64,000 bases of DNA, from assembly GCA_964036275.1 (NCBI GenBank), contig OZ038433.1, forward strand, positions 48,930,605-48,994,604. The letters are read 5' to 3'. Made by a program: the position numbers and the translations under genes. Each line of letters starts with the position of its first letter. Position 1 is the stretch's first letter. Below the pieces are notes generated by a model. The model did no database searches and had not been told where the DNA came from. It was given only the letters and a program-made list of their open reading frames with translations. Source of the DNA: Litoditis marina. Lineage: Eukaryota; Nematoda; Chromadorea; Rhabditida; Rhabditidae. Positions 1 to 11,700 of the stretch are shown here, piece by piece.

Positions 1-2064
1 ATGACATTGTCCTGACGAGGCGGCCACTCCACAGTGACAGGCATCACAGCCGCGACAGCGGGAGAAACCCCAGTGATCTTCCTACAAACATCAGTTATTG
101 ATTGAATACACGATCACTGCTATTTTGAAAAGAGTTCACGGGGGTAAACGTGTTGAATTAGTTCAAAAAGATTATCCAGTTTTCATTGTTTTGCTAAAGC
201 CGGCAAATCATTGTTCCATTTTATAGTAGCTATTATAGATACTGTGAAGCACACAACAGCGTTATAAAACTCCTCACCTCGCTAGAAGACACTTCCATTG
301 CGAATTCGAACAATTTGGCTGATTTTGGATGATGGTAGTAGGAGGCCTTGATGGTGATATTATCCAGAGATTGTAGAACCATCATCATGTCTTCTCTGGT
401 CAGAGGACGACCGGTGGAGCAAATTAAGTTCTTCTGTAACATTTCACTGAAATTTCATGATATAAACTATCACAGAAATATTCTCTAAAACATAATGAAT
501 ACCATAAAACACACAGAAAACAATTTATTTGAAGAACAGTCATGAATCACCACTATGACTTGATCAAACTGGAAAAAATGATGAACTGCTGTCAGAACTA
601 AGAAAAGAAGCACATTTCACCTACAACCATCTAATAAAACATTGGATCTGCTTAAAGAAGGCAGCATTGATGTTCAAATAAATTTAAATACGGAGATAAC
701 TCGATATATACTAATCTCTTTCCCAAATATAAACTATAAATGCTCTTTAATTTTGTGATTTTACTTCATTTTCACGTAAGTCAGACGCAGAGGAAGTATG
801 GAATGGCGCCAATATACGTGACAGCCGTAGTTCAGTTGTCATGCACACAAATGGTAAAGATGAAAGCGAAAACTAACGGGAACGAGTCGTGCTCTGACAG
901 AGAACATCTGTTGGGGATCTGCCGGTTGTTCCGGAGCCCAGTATTCGGCTGTCAGGTTATTTCCGTGCAACCGGATATCCGCTTCCGAACTCATTGAAGA
1001 GTGACCTTCGCTCGGGGAGACAGACAGTTTCACAGAGAGCTGCAAATAACACACGTGTTTTCAATGAGCTCTCACAAGTTTTTCATCAAAAAAGTTCTGT
1101 CGAAAGCTAAATTTATCAGTTTTGGTCTATTGTTCTCACTTACCTTACTTCAAAAAACTTACTTCAACACAGAGCTTTTGGTGGGGTGAATGAGGCAAGT
1201 TTCTTCACAAAAGTTTCTGAGAGTTTCTCCATAACAACTACGGTTTGTATATAGAATAACTGACCATGAGCCCATAACTGGTGGTGTAGTCTGATCCGTG
1301 GTTGATCGGGGCAACACAGTACACGCTTTCCTTGGTTTCGTTCGATGACGTATAAGTGATGACGTCATCTTCCAATGCGGTAGTACCGGATTGATCGGTA
1401 GTAGTGAAAGCGGACAGATCCAATGAACTCTGGAATTAGGTTCAATGAGAAGAGATCTGATCAAAACATGCCCCTTACTTTTTCCAAACTTTTAACCAGC
1501 TCTTGAAACATTTGTTCAACGCTCTGGAGTTAAATATATTTTGGGTTATCCAATCCAAATCCAATCACCCTTGCCTTTTATTTCCAAACTATTAAGCAGT
1601 TCGTGAAACATTTGTTTAACGCTCTTGAATTAATTATTATTTTCTAATTTTACATTAGCCAATTATCATTGCGTTTTATTCCGGACCTATTAAACAGCTC
1701 GTGAAACATTGGGCCAAGTTCAAAATCATTGAATTTCATTATGAGTGCTGCGCAGTAAAGCGACACTTTAAAACCTGCTAAATGCTCTCGACAATCAAAA
1801 ATACCGTTAATGTGTTATTCCAAATTTATTCAAAAACTCAAAAAAACGCTGCATTATTCAGTTATAGGTTTCTGTAACTACTTTTCCGGTCTCCTTCACC
1901 GGTATGTCGAAAAATGGACTCACGATGGACACGGGGAACATGCTGGACCGGCACTGATCCGTAATTCCGAAACAGAAACAATCGGCACATCCTAGGGGAT
2001 TGGCGGCCGCCAGGTCAAATGTACCCGGTTTACACGTGTCGCAACCGGAACCCATCACGTTTTC
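1..2064 (-). pseudogene. Minus-strand fragment of a laminin alpha copy: L4 exons and one LE exon, runs off the left edge
   Basis: Exons (minus) 1924-2064, 1265-1429, 878-1039, 278-433 and 1-81 match exons 40-43 of the intact gene plus a further LE exon (GFSRCRGCDACHCGVAASSGQC). All splice borders and reading frames of the first four are kept. The segment that should hold the equivalents of exons 44-46 is missing: sequence homology to the 39.6-kb copy stops near position 113, so an L4 exon is joined directly to a later LE exon. Nothing 5' of exon 40 exists on this strand, so the copy starts in mid-gene and lacks a promoter. It may continue to the left of the window. Confidence 0.75.
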
Positions 2065-5000
2065 CTGCAACAAGCCAGCTCAAACGGGTTTTCTACCACT
2101 TTTCTTCGAAACATTGGAGTGAAAAGAAAACAGCAAATTGAATATTGTCCTCACAATAATGTGATCGTCCCGCTGTTTTTCAGCTTACTTTCCATAAACG
2201 TTTGCTCACAGAATGCCTCATTTGTGATTCAACAAATATGCTATTCAAACATTTTATATCAGCCAGGTGTGAGCAAACTACAAAACAGATTAACTTCAGT
2301 GTGACCCAGCAATGATGGCCATCGATTACCACACACATTTTATGGCAGAAGTCCGATGTTCTTCGTTTCCTTTTTTTCTATATGGAACAGTTCTCAATCA
2401 TTTTAAGCTGTGAAGGTCAGGTTAATAGTATTTTTGTTAGTTTTTGATTTTATGTGTATTGAACATTTTGGTAGGAATACAAAGCTGCGTATCTATCGAA
2501 CAGGTTGTACCCGAACTCTTTTTGCATTGGAAACTCAACCAACAAAAAAAATTGTACAGATTGCAAACTCAGATGATTCGAAAATTTTTTTATCATGAAG
2601 TTGGTATTATTTTTAAGTTCTCAAATATTATTTAATCATCTATCCTGAAGTTTACTATCATTTCCTGCTGCTTTTCAAATAACGACCTGTATACTACATT
2701 CCCATCCCATAAACAAGAAAAAATACAGTTCCCCAATATTGTTTTTTATTAATCAGTCCGAATGTTTCAACTATCTCTCCTTGCTACCTTTTAACAATGA
2801 AGGATGAGTCAGTTTGCCCAGCCCCGATCTGACCCCGTTAGCTGTTCTAATCCAACCTATTCCTCCGTTATCTTAATTGCACTATCTCTATCTGAGAAAC
2901 ATGAAAAGTACTCGTCCCACTTACAACTGCTATCTAATTGGTAATTATGCCTGTTGATACCTCTTAGATAGGATATTGACAAGACGTAAACTACGTCTGG
3001 TGACCCCGCCTCACTGTCTCACGCCTTTACGTGCCGAATACTCGTCACACCTCTGACTAACTATGGCATAGCTTGGTTATTCCTCAATTTCGAAAATATG
3101 TTGAGAGATGCAGAGCTGCGTAGTTCGCTTCCAGCACTAATTCAAAGTGTTTGAGCCAAAAAAGTACAACGAGTGTGGAGTTTTCTCGATTATCTTGCGT
3201 TTAGCCTCTCGAGTTACCTGGTTTTCACTTTTTTAAACCTCATTTATGTTTCTACGGTTTAGTAGGTCTGTTCCACTATTGTTTCAACTCTTTTTTTTCG
3301 AAAAGTATGGACACTGGCAGTTATTCTATATATTGCTCATTTACTAGCAATGTTGATGCTAATTGGATAACAACTATTTCTAATGGTTATCCACCCATTT
3401 TCTTTTTGCTAGATCGTTCTCGTCTGTATTTCTAGAACAATTATTACCGGCTATAGATTTTGCATTGAATCCTTGTAAGATTACTCATTTTTATGTGACA
3501 TTATATACTTTTTCATTGTCACAAATATTGAACGTGGACAAAAAAAATTGTACAGATTGCAAACTCAGATGATTCGAAAATTTTTTTATCATGAAGTTGG
3601 TTTTATTTTTAAGTTCTCAAATATTATTTTATCATCTATCTTGAAGTTTTACTATCATTTCCTGCTGCCTTTCAAATAACGACCTATATACTACATTCCC
3701 ATCCCATAAACAAGAAAAAAGACAGTTCCCCAATCTTGCTTTTTTCATAAGTCCGTCCAAATGTTTCAACTATCTCCTTGCTCCCTATTAACAATGAAAG
3801 ATGAGTCAGTTTGCCCAGCCCCGATCTGACCCTGTGTTGTAATGCCGGATTGCCATTCTTTTTGTGGACAACAGTTGCTCTGCCGCCTAAATGCCATTTA
3901 TAAAACGGATACCGCCAGACATTTATTGTACCGTTGAAACATGCACTCAAGTGTATTTTTGTTGAGACAGTATGACTAGCTAGCTTAGTAATGAAGAAAT
4001 ATAGTCTGTTTCAACCATACATAGACACTCACAGTACATCACATATTCGAATAGATACTTTAGAAGATGATCGGGTTTTTTATTGTTATTAGTTCTAATC
4101 GTTGATTTTCATTAGAACGAACAAAAAAATAACTTTTCTATTTATTTAATCAATAAAAAACATAGAAAAGTTAGTTGAGGTTGAAGTTGAACCGTCAAAA
4201 GTTAACTACCGATCAACATCAAAAATACATAGTTCCGACCTATAAACAGGGTTTTAGCTGTTCTAATCCAACATATTCCTCCGTTATCCTAATTGCACCA
4301 TCTGAGAAACACAAAAAGTACTCGTCCCACTTACAGCGAAACGATGTATTTCAGTTTAAACTTAGTCAATATTAACTTCATAGATAGTATTTATTACTTT
4401 TAATTTATTTAATCATTTATGTATTAACTTCATCCTAGTTAACTTGATTTCATTTAACCTATTTCCGTCCATCTAATTACAACTGCTATCTAATCGGTAA
4501 TTATGCCTGTTGATACCTCTTAGATAGGATATTGACCAGACGTAAACTACGTCTGGTGACCCCGCCGCCTCACTGTCTCACGCCTTTACGTGCCGAATAC
4601 TCGTCACACCTCTAACTAACTATGGCATAGCTTGGAATATACCCAATTTCGAAAGAATTTTGCGAGATTCAGAGCTGCGTAATTCGCTTCCAGCACTAAT
4701 TCAAAGTGTTTGAGTCGAAAAAGTACTACGAGTGTTGAGTTTTTCCGATTATCTTGTGTTTAGCCTCTCGAGTTACCTGGTTTTCACTTTTTTAAACCTC
4801 ATTTATGTTTCTACGGTTCAGTATGTCTGTTCCACTATTGTTTCAACTCTTTTTATTTTCGAAAAGTATGGACACGTGCAATTATTCTATATATTGCTCA
4901 TTTACTAGCAATGTTGATGCTAATTGGGGAAAAAAGTATTTCTAATGGTTATCCACCCATCTTCTTTTTGCTAGATCATTCTCCTCTGTATTCCTAGAAC

Positions 5001-5816
5001 AATCATCACCTGCTTTAGATTTTGCATTGAATCCTTGTAAGATTACTCCTTTTTATGTGACATTATATACTTTTTCATTGTCACAAATATTGAACGTGGA
5101 CTGATTGTCTTTTTTGATTACGTATACCGATCTTTTCGTTGATCATGATTGGAGAAGCCGAAACATATAGTTTCTGACATATACACTTCAATTTATTCGT
5201 AGGTAAACCACAATCTATTCTGAGCACAACTCTCGTTAAAGTGTTGTATCAATAGGAAAGCTGAGTTAGCTGAGTGTTTCATGACGTTTATATATATGAT
5301 GTACGTGCGTGGGTTCTAATGTTCTATTCTAAACACTTTCAATACGCCATTCAATTGTAGAACTTCCTATTAAAATCGATCAATACTTTCTTCCCTGGCT
5401 ATCCGAATTTTCTTTGAGCGCATCTGGTCGGTATGAAAAAGGGGTGGAGTCTTACAGCTGCAGCGGCAGAGGAAAGCTCTCAGTTGTGTAGACCAACGAG
5501 CGAGCAGCCTCACCAAACTCACTTTCATCGTTTCCATTCGGATTCTCTCTATATATCTCTATCTGTCTTTCTCTCTATATCTCTACCCCTCTATTTCTGT
5601 ATCTTTCCATCTTCTTATCACTCTGTCTCTCCCTCTCTCTTTTTCGTCTCCTTATCTCTTTCTACTTATCCATATCTCTCTGATTTTTCTAGTACACCCC
5701 TCGCTATTTTTCTTCTCTTTCTCTCTTGTTCCTTATTCATATCTCTCTGTCTTTCCTAGTACATCTATATAGTAGTAGTACATCTATCTATCTATTACTA
5801 TATGTAGTTCTCCTGG
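2065..5816. other. Non-coding spacer, partly self-duplicated
   Basis: I see no gene. The left end (to about 2290) is the intron upstream of exon 40, in inverted orientation relative to 61.0-61.26 kb. The rest matches the spacer at 41.1-43.75 kb. Within it, a block beginning ACAAAAAAAATTGTACAG near 2528 is repeated from about 3538, and 2.85-3.53 kb is repeated at about 4.25-5.10 kb, while the 41-kb copy has these once. An open stretch on the minus strand (3684-3950) is shared with 41434-41748, but I do not recognise it. A CT-rich tract occupies about 5540-5760. Confidence 0.6.
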
Positions 5817-6587
5817 GATCTTAAAACATCTTGGAATATCTCTAGCATGATCTTTCTCAATGCATTCGGTTTGATGTATTGTTGTTATTTACCTTGCCAT
5901 CATTTCAATCACACAATCGTTTTTCTGAAGAAAACAGAAGTCTATCTATTCTCAATCATCGTCTTCTCCCAGTTTTGTTGTTTGATTCGTGTAGTTTGTA
6001 GTCACTCTGGACGTTAGCCATACAGGTTTTTGCGTCCTCCGTCTTTGCCTCAATACTGTCAGTGAATCGCATAATCACGTGAAACATGTTAAACACAGTA
6101 GAAATCAGAAACGTGCAACGAAAAAGTGCACGATTCCTCCTTAGAAGGCTAACTTCACGTGACTATTCAATTGACTTCCAGTATGTATCTCTTTCTTGTT
6201 CTCAGTCTCCACGTGGAGAACTGTTTTCGTACATTCTCATTATGAAACTACTAGTTATCGGGTCAAGCTGACCCATACGTGTTGTCGTTCCAAACTTTTC
6301 TCGATCGTCCGCGTCTGAATGTTTCACGACCCCTTCTAGATTCCGTACTGATATTTTTAATTAAAGGTGGTAGAAAGGAAAGCTAGTTTAGGTACGCGGG
6401 GTACCTAAATATAACGTTGCGCGCGCCAAAACTGGCAAACACGTGTCAGCCGTATGCAAAATAGGTTCATCAGTTTGAATTAAAAGTTATACTTCTCGGT
6501 TTCTCTAGATCAGCTCTTTCCTATTAACCTTCCTTTGTGTCCCCCGTTTAATACGCGTAATTACTGCATACTTTTCAGAGAGTCAAA
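5817..6587 (+). repeat. Copy of the laminin upstream region
   Basis: Closely matches 43758-44538 up to the start codon. The central palindrome is degraded (AGGTACGCGGGGTACCT, 6390-6406), whereas the other two upstream copies keep it perfect. The acceptor before the ATG is intact. Confidence 0.75.
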
Positions 6588-8625
6588 ATGCGTAACTGGT
6601 TGCTGCTGAGTGCGGCGCTGGGCCTGGCCTTGGGCCAAGTTTTACGATCTCGCACAAGAAGCCGATTGTGGCCACATCCACCTGTGGAGAAATCAACGGC
6701 TCTCCCATTCGCGAAGTTTTCTGTACTCTGGCAGGTATAGTCTAAACCATTTCTATTGAGAACCATACACACGTGCAACATTCTAAACATAGCAGAACTC
6801 AGAAACGTGCAATGACCAAGTGCACGATGCCTGATCAGAATGTAGAACATTTGCAACTTGTTCAGCTGCTGCTTTTAACAAAATATGACGTTCATCGTTT
6901 ACATCTTCATTTCCGTTTCCACATAGTTGTTCTTCTTTTCAGGTTCGAATCAGTACTCGCCCTATTCCCATGAAACAGGAAAACAGTTAAATTTATATTA
7001 GATATTTCAATCGTTGTAGATCCGGACAATGCGAGTGTAAGCGGAACGCGGGTGGTCGTCGCTGTGATCAATGTGCCGATGGGTACTTCAACCTCCAGAG
7101 CTACAATCAAATGGGATGCGAGGGTTGGTTACCAATATTTTTATTTTTATTAACAGAGCAAAAATATGATGTATAATACAAACCTGATTCATTAGTAATG
7201 TACTGTAGTATCATCCTTTATTCCTTCTTCAATCTCCAGATCTGCACTTAAATGGGCTGCGAGGGTTGGTAAGCAATATAATAAGTTCCATCTACAGGTG
7301 AAAATGTTACGTTATTATGAAATATCTTTAAGACATCTTATACGGCAAGCATACTGTATATATTAATCATTGCTGGAAGACACATATCCATCGATGTCGT
7401 ATTACATGTTTTTTGTACAGGATGTAATGTAACCTTGTCATTTTAGTTAATAAAAAGATGTCTCCATGAAATGTTTGTATTCTATTATATGATCAAGTTT
7501 GTATTCTTCCAGCCTGTAACTGCGACATTGGCGGCGCGTTCCGACGCGATTGTGACGTCACGAGTGGTCAGTGTCGCTGTCGCCCGCACGTCATGGGACT
7601 CCATTGCGACAAACCTATCGAGAACCACTACTTCCCCACTGTGTGGCACAACCAGGTCAGAAAACCGACAATCCACCAATGAACAAACAACCAAACAAAC
7701 TTTATGACAAAGCAATGGTATAGTAAGGAATCGAACCGTGTTGTAGTTTGATCTCATAACACGCCGTTGTTTCCAAACGTCCACCAAGAAGTAAAGTGAT
7801 CAAACTACAAATACAGGGGAATAGAGCAACAAACACTGTACAGGACTGATTCTAAGAGCGTGAGTTCTGTAGTAAAGTTATGTACTATTTTCAAAAGTTC
7901 TATAATGGCTCTTCCTCTTAGGGTATCAAATTTTTTCGGTTTCGTTTCCCAAAACAAACTGTGCTGTTCCAGTACGAGGCGGAAGACGGTCACACGGCAG
8001 ATAACCGCCCGGTTCGATTTGCCGTCGACGCGGGAAAATTCCCCGAGTTCAGTTGGCGAGGATACGCAGTCTTCTCTCCGATCCAGGAAGAAGTTATCAT
8101 TGATATGGAAATTGCCAAGGTATGGGAACTTGGGGTGAACTGACAAATAATAGGTTCTACCGTATGTTCTTAAATAACTCAGCAACCCACTTTAGGAAAC
8201 ATGTTTTCGTTGTATTATTCTGTGTCAAAAAAACTTGATAGAGTTTCGAAAAGTTATGTACAGTCTGCTCGATTTTGTTTTGTTTGGAAAGTTTGTTCAT
8301 TTTTGCTCGATACCACCACCAAGACACCAAATGAACAACATTTTTTATAGATGGAAACAATTGTTGAAAACTTTGTTTGTCGAATCGTCTATACGACCTC
8401 GTTCCTCGTGTTTCGGTTAAAATAAGGAACCCAACATTGTACAATATGCCGAAGTTTATCGAGAGCGGAATATGGAAACTGTTCGAACAGTGTTGTTATT
8501 TACTCGAATTATAGAACTGTGTTTTCAGTCCTCGGTGTACCGTCTTCTCTTCAAATGTCACAACCCCACTACCGTACCAATCACAGCTGAGGTTACTGTA
8601 GATCCAAGGACACCAAGTACCCACG
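6588..8625 (+). pseudogene. Truncated laminin alpha pseudogene (exon 1, broken exon 2, exons 20-23)
   Basis: Exon 1 (6588-6734) matches 44539-44701 but lacks 16 bp after GGGCCAAGTTTT, which shifts the frame just after the signal peptide. Exon 2 starts at 6943 (GTTCGAATCAGTACTCG) and breaks near 6970, where the sequence jumps into the equivalent of intron 19. Exons 20-23 follow at 7020-7123, 7513-7655, 7973-8119 and 8529-8625, each with exactly the parental length, intact borders and open frame ([30 protein letters not shown]). About 8 kb corresponding to 44.93-52.95 kb is deleted. The copy then ends at the satellite array. It cannot make laminin; exons 20-23 may have degraded little because the copy is young. 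Confidence 0.85.
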
Positions 8626-8765
8626 GTTGGTTATTTTTTCAATCTATCACTTTGAAAAAGGGTAAACTTATTTAGGTTTAAGAGAGCGTTTCATAAGAAC
8701 TTTATGCAAAACTTCCCTTAGGTAAACTTTTTTTCACGAAACATCCATGTTATCACGGAATAGTA
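8626..8765. other. Truncated intron 23 copy at the satellite junction
   Basis: Matches 54558-54690 as far as ATGTTATCACGGAAT, then changes to satellite within the next few bases. This marks the breakpoint where the array interrupts the laminin copy. Confidence 0.75.
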
Positions 8766-11700
8766 CACTAGAACGCCGGATCTGGGGTAATAGCCGCAGG
8801 TCCACAGTTTACTTCAAGCTTCCCGCTGTGATGCAAGTCACGAGCTAGACGCGGGTTAAGCAACGAGTGTTTGGGTGAAGGATATACTCTTAGTACCGCA
8901 AGGGAACAGTCGCCGACACTAGAACGCCGGATCTGGGGTAATAGCCGCAGGTCCAGAAATTACTTCAAGCTTCCCGCTGTGATGCAAGTCACGAGCTAGA
9001 CGCGGGTTAAGCAACGAGTGTTTGGGTGGAGGATATACTCTTAGTACCGCAAGGGAACAGTCGCCGACACTAGAACGCCGGATCTGGGGTAATAGCCGCA
9101 GGTCCACAGTTTACTTCAAGCTTCCCGCTGTGATGCAAGTCACGAGCTAGACGCGGGTTAAGCAACGAGTGTTTGGGTGGAGGATATACTCTTAGTACCG
9201 CAAGGGAACAGTCGCCGACACTAGAACGCCGAATCTGGGGTAATAGCCGCAGGTCCAGAGTTTACTTCAAGCTTCCCGCTGTGATGCAAGTCACGAGCTA
9301 GACGCGGGTTAAGCAACGAGTGTTTGGGTGGAGGATATACTCTTAGTACCGCAAGGGAACAGTCGCCGACACTAGAACGCCGGATCTGGGGTAATAGCCG
9401 CAGGTCCAGAGTTTACTTCAAGCTTCCCGCTGTGATGCAAGTCACGAGCTAGACGCGGGTTAAGCAACAAGTGTTTGGGCGGAGGATATACTCTTAGTAC
9501 CGCAAGGGAACAGTCGCCGACACTAGAACGCCGGATCTGGGGTAATAGCCGCAGGTCCAGAGTTTACTTCAAGCTTCCCGCTGTGATGCAAGTCACGAGC
9601 TAGACGCGGGTTAAGCAACGAGTGTTTGGGTGGAGGATATACTCTTAGTACCGCAAGGGAACAGTCGCCGACACTAGAACGCCGGATCTGGGGTAATAGC
9701 CGCAGGTCCAGAGTTTACTTCAAGCTTCCCGCTGTGCTGCAAGTCACGAGCTAGACGCGGGTTAAGCAACGAGTGTTTGGGTGGAGGATATACTCTTAGT
9801 ACCGCAAGGGAACAGTCGCCGACACTAAAACGCCGAATCTGGGGTAATAGCCGCAGGTCCAGAGTTTACTTCAAGCTTCCCGCTGTGATGCAAGTCACGA
9901 GCTAGACGCGGGTTAAGCAACGAGTGTTTGGGTGGAGGATATACTCTTAGTACCGCAAGGGAACAGTCGCCGACACTAAAACGCCGGATCTGGGGTAATA
10001 GCCGCTGGTCCAGAGTTTACTTCAAGCTTCCCGCTGTGATGCAAGTCACGAGCTAGACGCGGGTTAAGCAACGAGTGTTTGGGTGGAGGATATACTCTTA
10101 GTACCGCAAGGGAACAGTCGCCGACACTAGAACGCCGGATCTGGGGTAATAGCCGCAGGTCCAGAGTTTACTTCAAGCTTCCCGCTGTGCTGCAAGTCAC
10201 GAGCTAGACGCGGGTTAAGCAACGAGTGTTTGGGTGGAGGATATACTCTTAGTACCGCAAGGGAACAGTCGCCGACACTAGAACGCCGGATCTGGGGTAA
10301 TAGCCGCAGGTCCAGAGTTTACTTCAAGCTTCCCGCTGTGATGCAAGTCACGAGCTAGACGCGGGTTAAGCAACGAGTGTTTGGGTGGAGGATATACTCT
10401 TAGTACCGCAAGGGAACAGTCGCCGACACTAAAACGCCGGATCTGGGGTAATAGCCGCTGGTCCAGAGTTTACTTCAAGCTTCCCGCTGTGATGCAAGTC
10501 ACGAGCTAGACGCGGGTTAAGCAACGAGTGTTTGGGTGGAGGATATACTCTTAGTACCGCAAGGGAACAGTCGCCGACACTAGAACGCCGGATCTGGGGT
10601 AATAGCCGCAGGTCCACAGTTTACTTCAAGCTTCCCGCTGTGATGCAAGTCACGAGCTAGACGCGGGTTAAGCAACGAGTGTTTGGGTGGAGGATATACT
10701 CTTAGTACCGCAAGGGAACAGTCGCCGACACTAGAACGCCGGATCTGGGGTAATAGCCGCAGGTCCACAGTTTACTTCAAGCTTCCCGCTGTGATGCAAG
10801 TCACGAGCTAGACGCGGGTTAAGCAACGAGTGTTTGGGTGGAGGATATACTCTTAGTACCGCAAGGGAACAGTCGCCGACACTAGAACGCCGGATCTGGG
10901 GTAATAGCCGCTGATCCACAGTTTACTTCAAGCTTCCCGCTGTGATGCAAGTCACGAGCTAGACGCGGGTTAAGCAACGAGTGTTTGGATGGAGGATATC
11001 CTCTTAGTACCGCAAGGGAACAGTCGCCGACACTAGAACGCCGGATCTGGGGTAATAGCCGCAGGTCCACAGTTTACTTCAAGCTTCCCGCTGTGATGCA
11101 AGTCACGAGCTAGACGCGGGTTAAGCAACGAGTGTTTGGGTGGAGGATATACTCTTAGTACCGCAAGGGAACAGTCGCCGACACTAGAACGCCGGATCTG
11201 GGGTAATAGCCGCAGGTCCACAGTTTACTTCAAGCTTCCCGCTGTGATGCAAGTCACGAGCTAGACGCGGGTTAAGCAACGAGTGTTTGGGTGGAGGATA
11301 TACTCTTAGTACCGCAAGGGAACAGTCGCCGACACTAGAACGCCGGATCTGGGGTAATAGCCGCAGGTCCACAGTTTACTTCAAGCTTCCCGCTGTGATG
11401 CAAGTCACGAGCTAGACGCGGGTTAAGCAACGAGTGTTTGGGTAGAGGATATACTCTTAGTACCGCAAGGGAACAGTCGCCGACACTAGAACGCCGGATC
11501 TGGGGTAATAGCCGCAGGTCCACAGTTTACTTCAAGCTTCCCGCTGTGATGCAAGTCACGAGCTAGACGCGGGTTAAGCAACGAGTGTTTGGGCGGAGGA
11601 TATACTCTTAGTACCGCAAGGGAACAGTCGCCGACACTAGAACGCCGGATCTGGGGTAATAGCCGCAGGTCCAGAGTTTACTTCAAGCTTCCCGCTGTGA

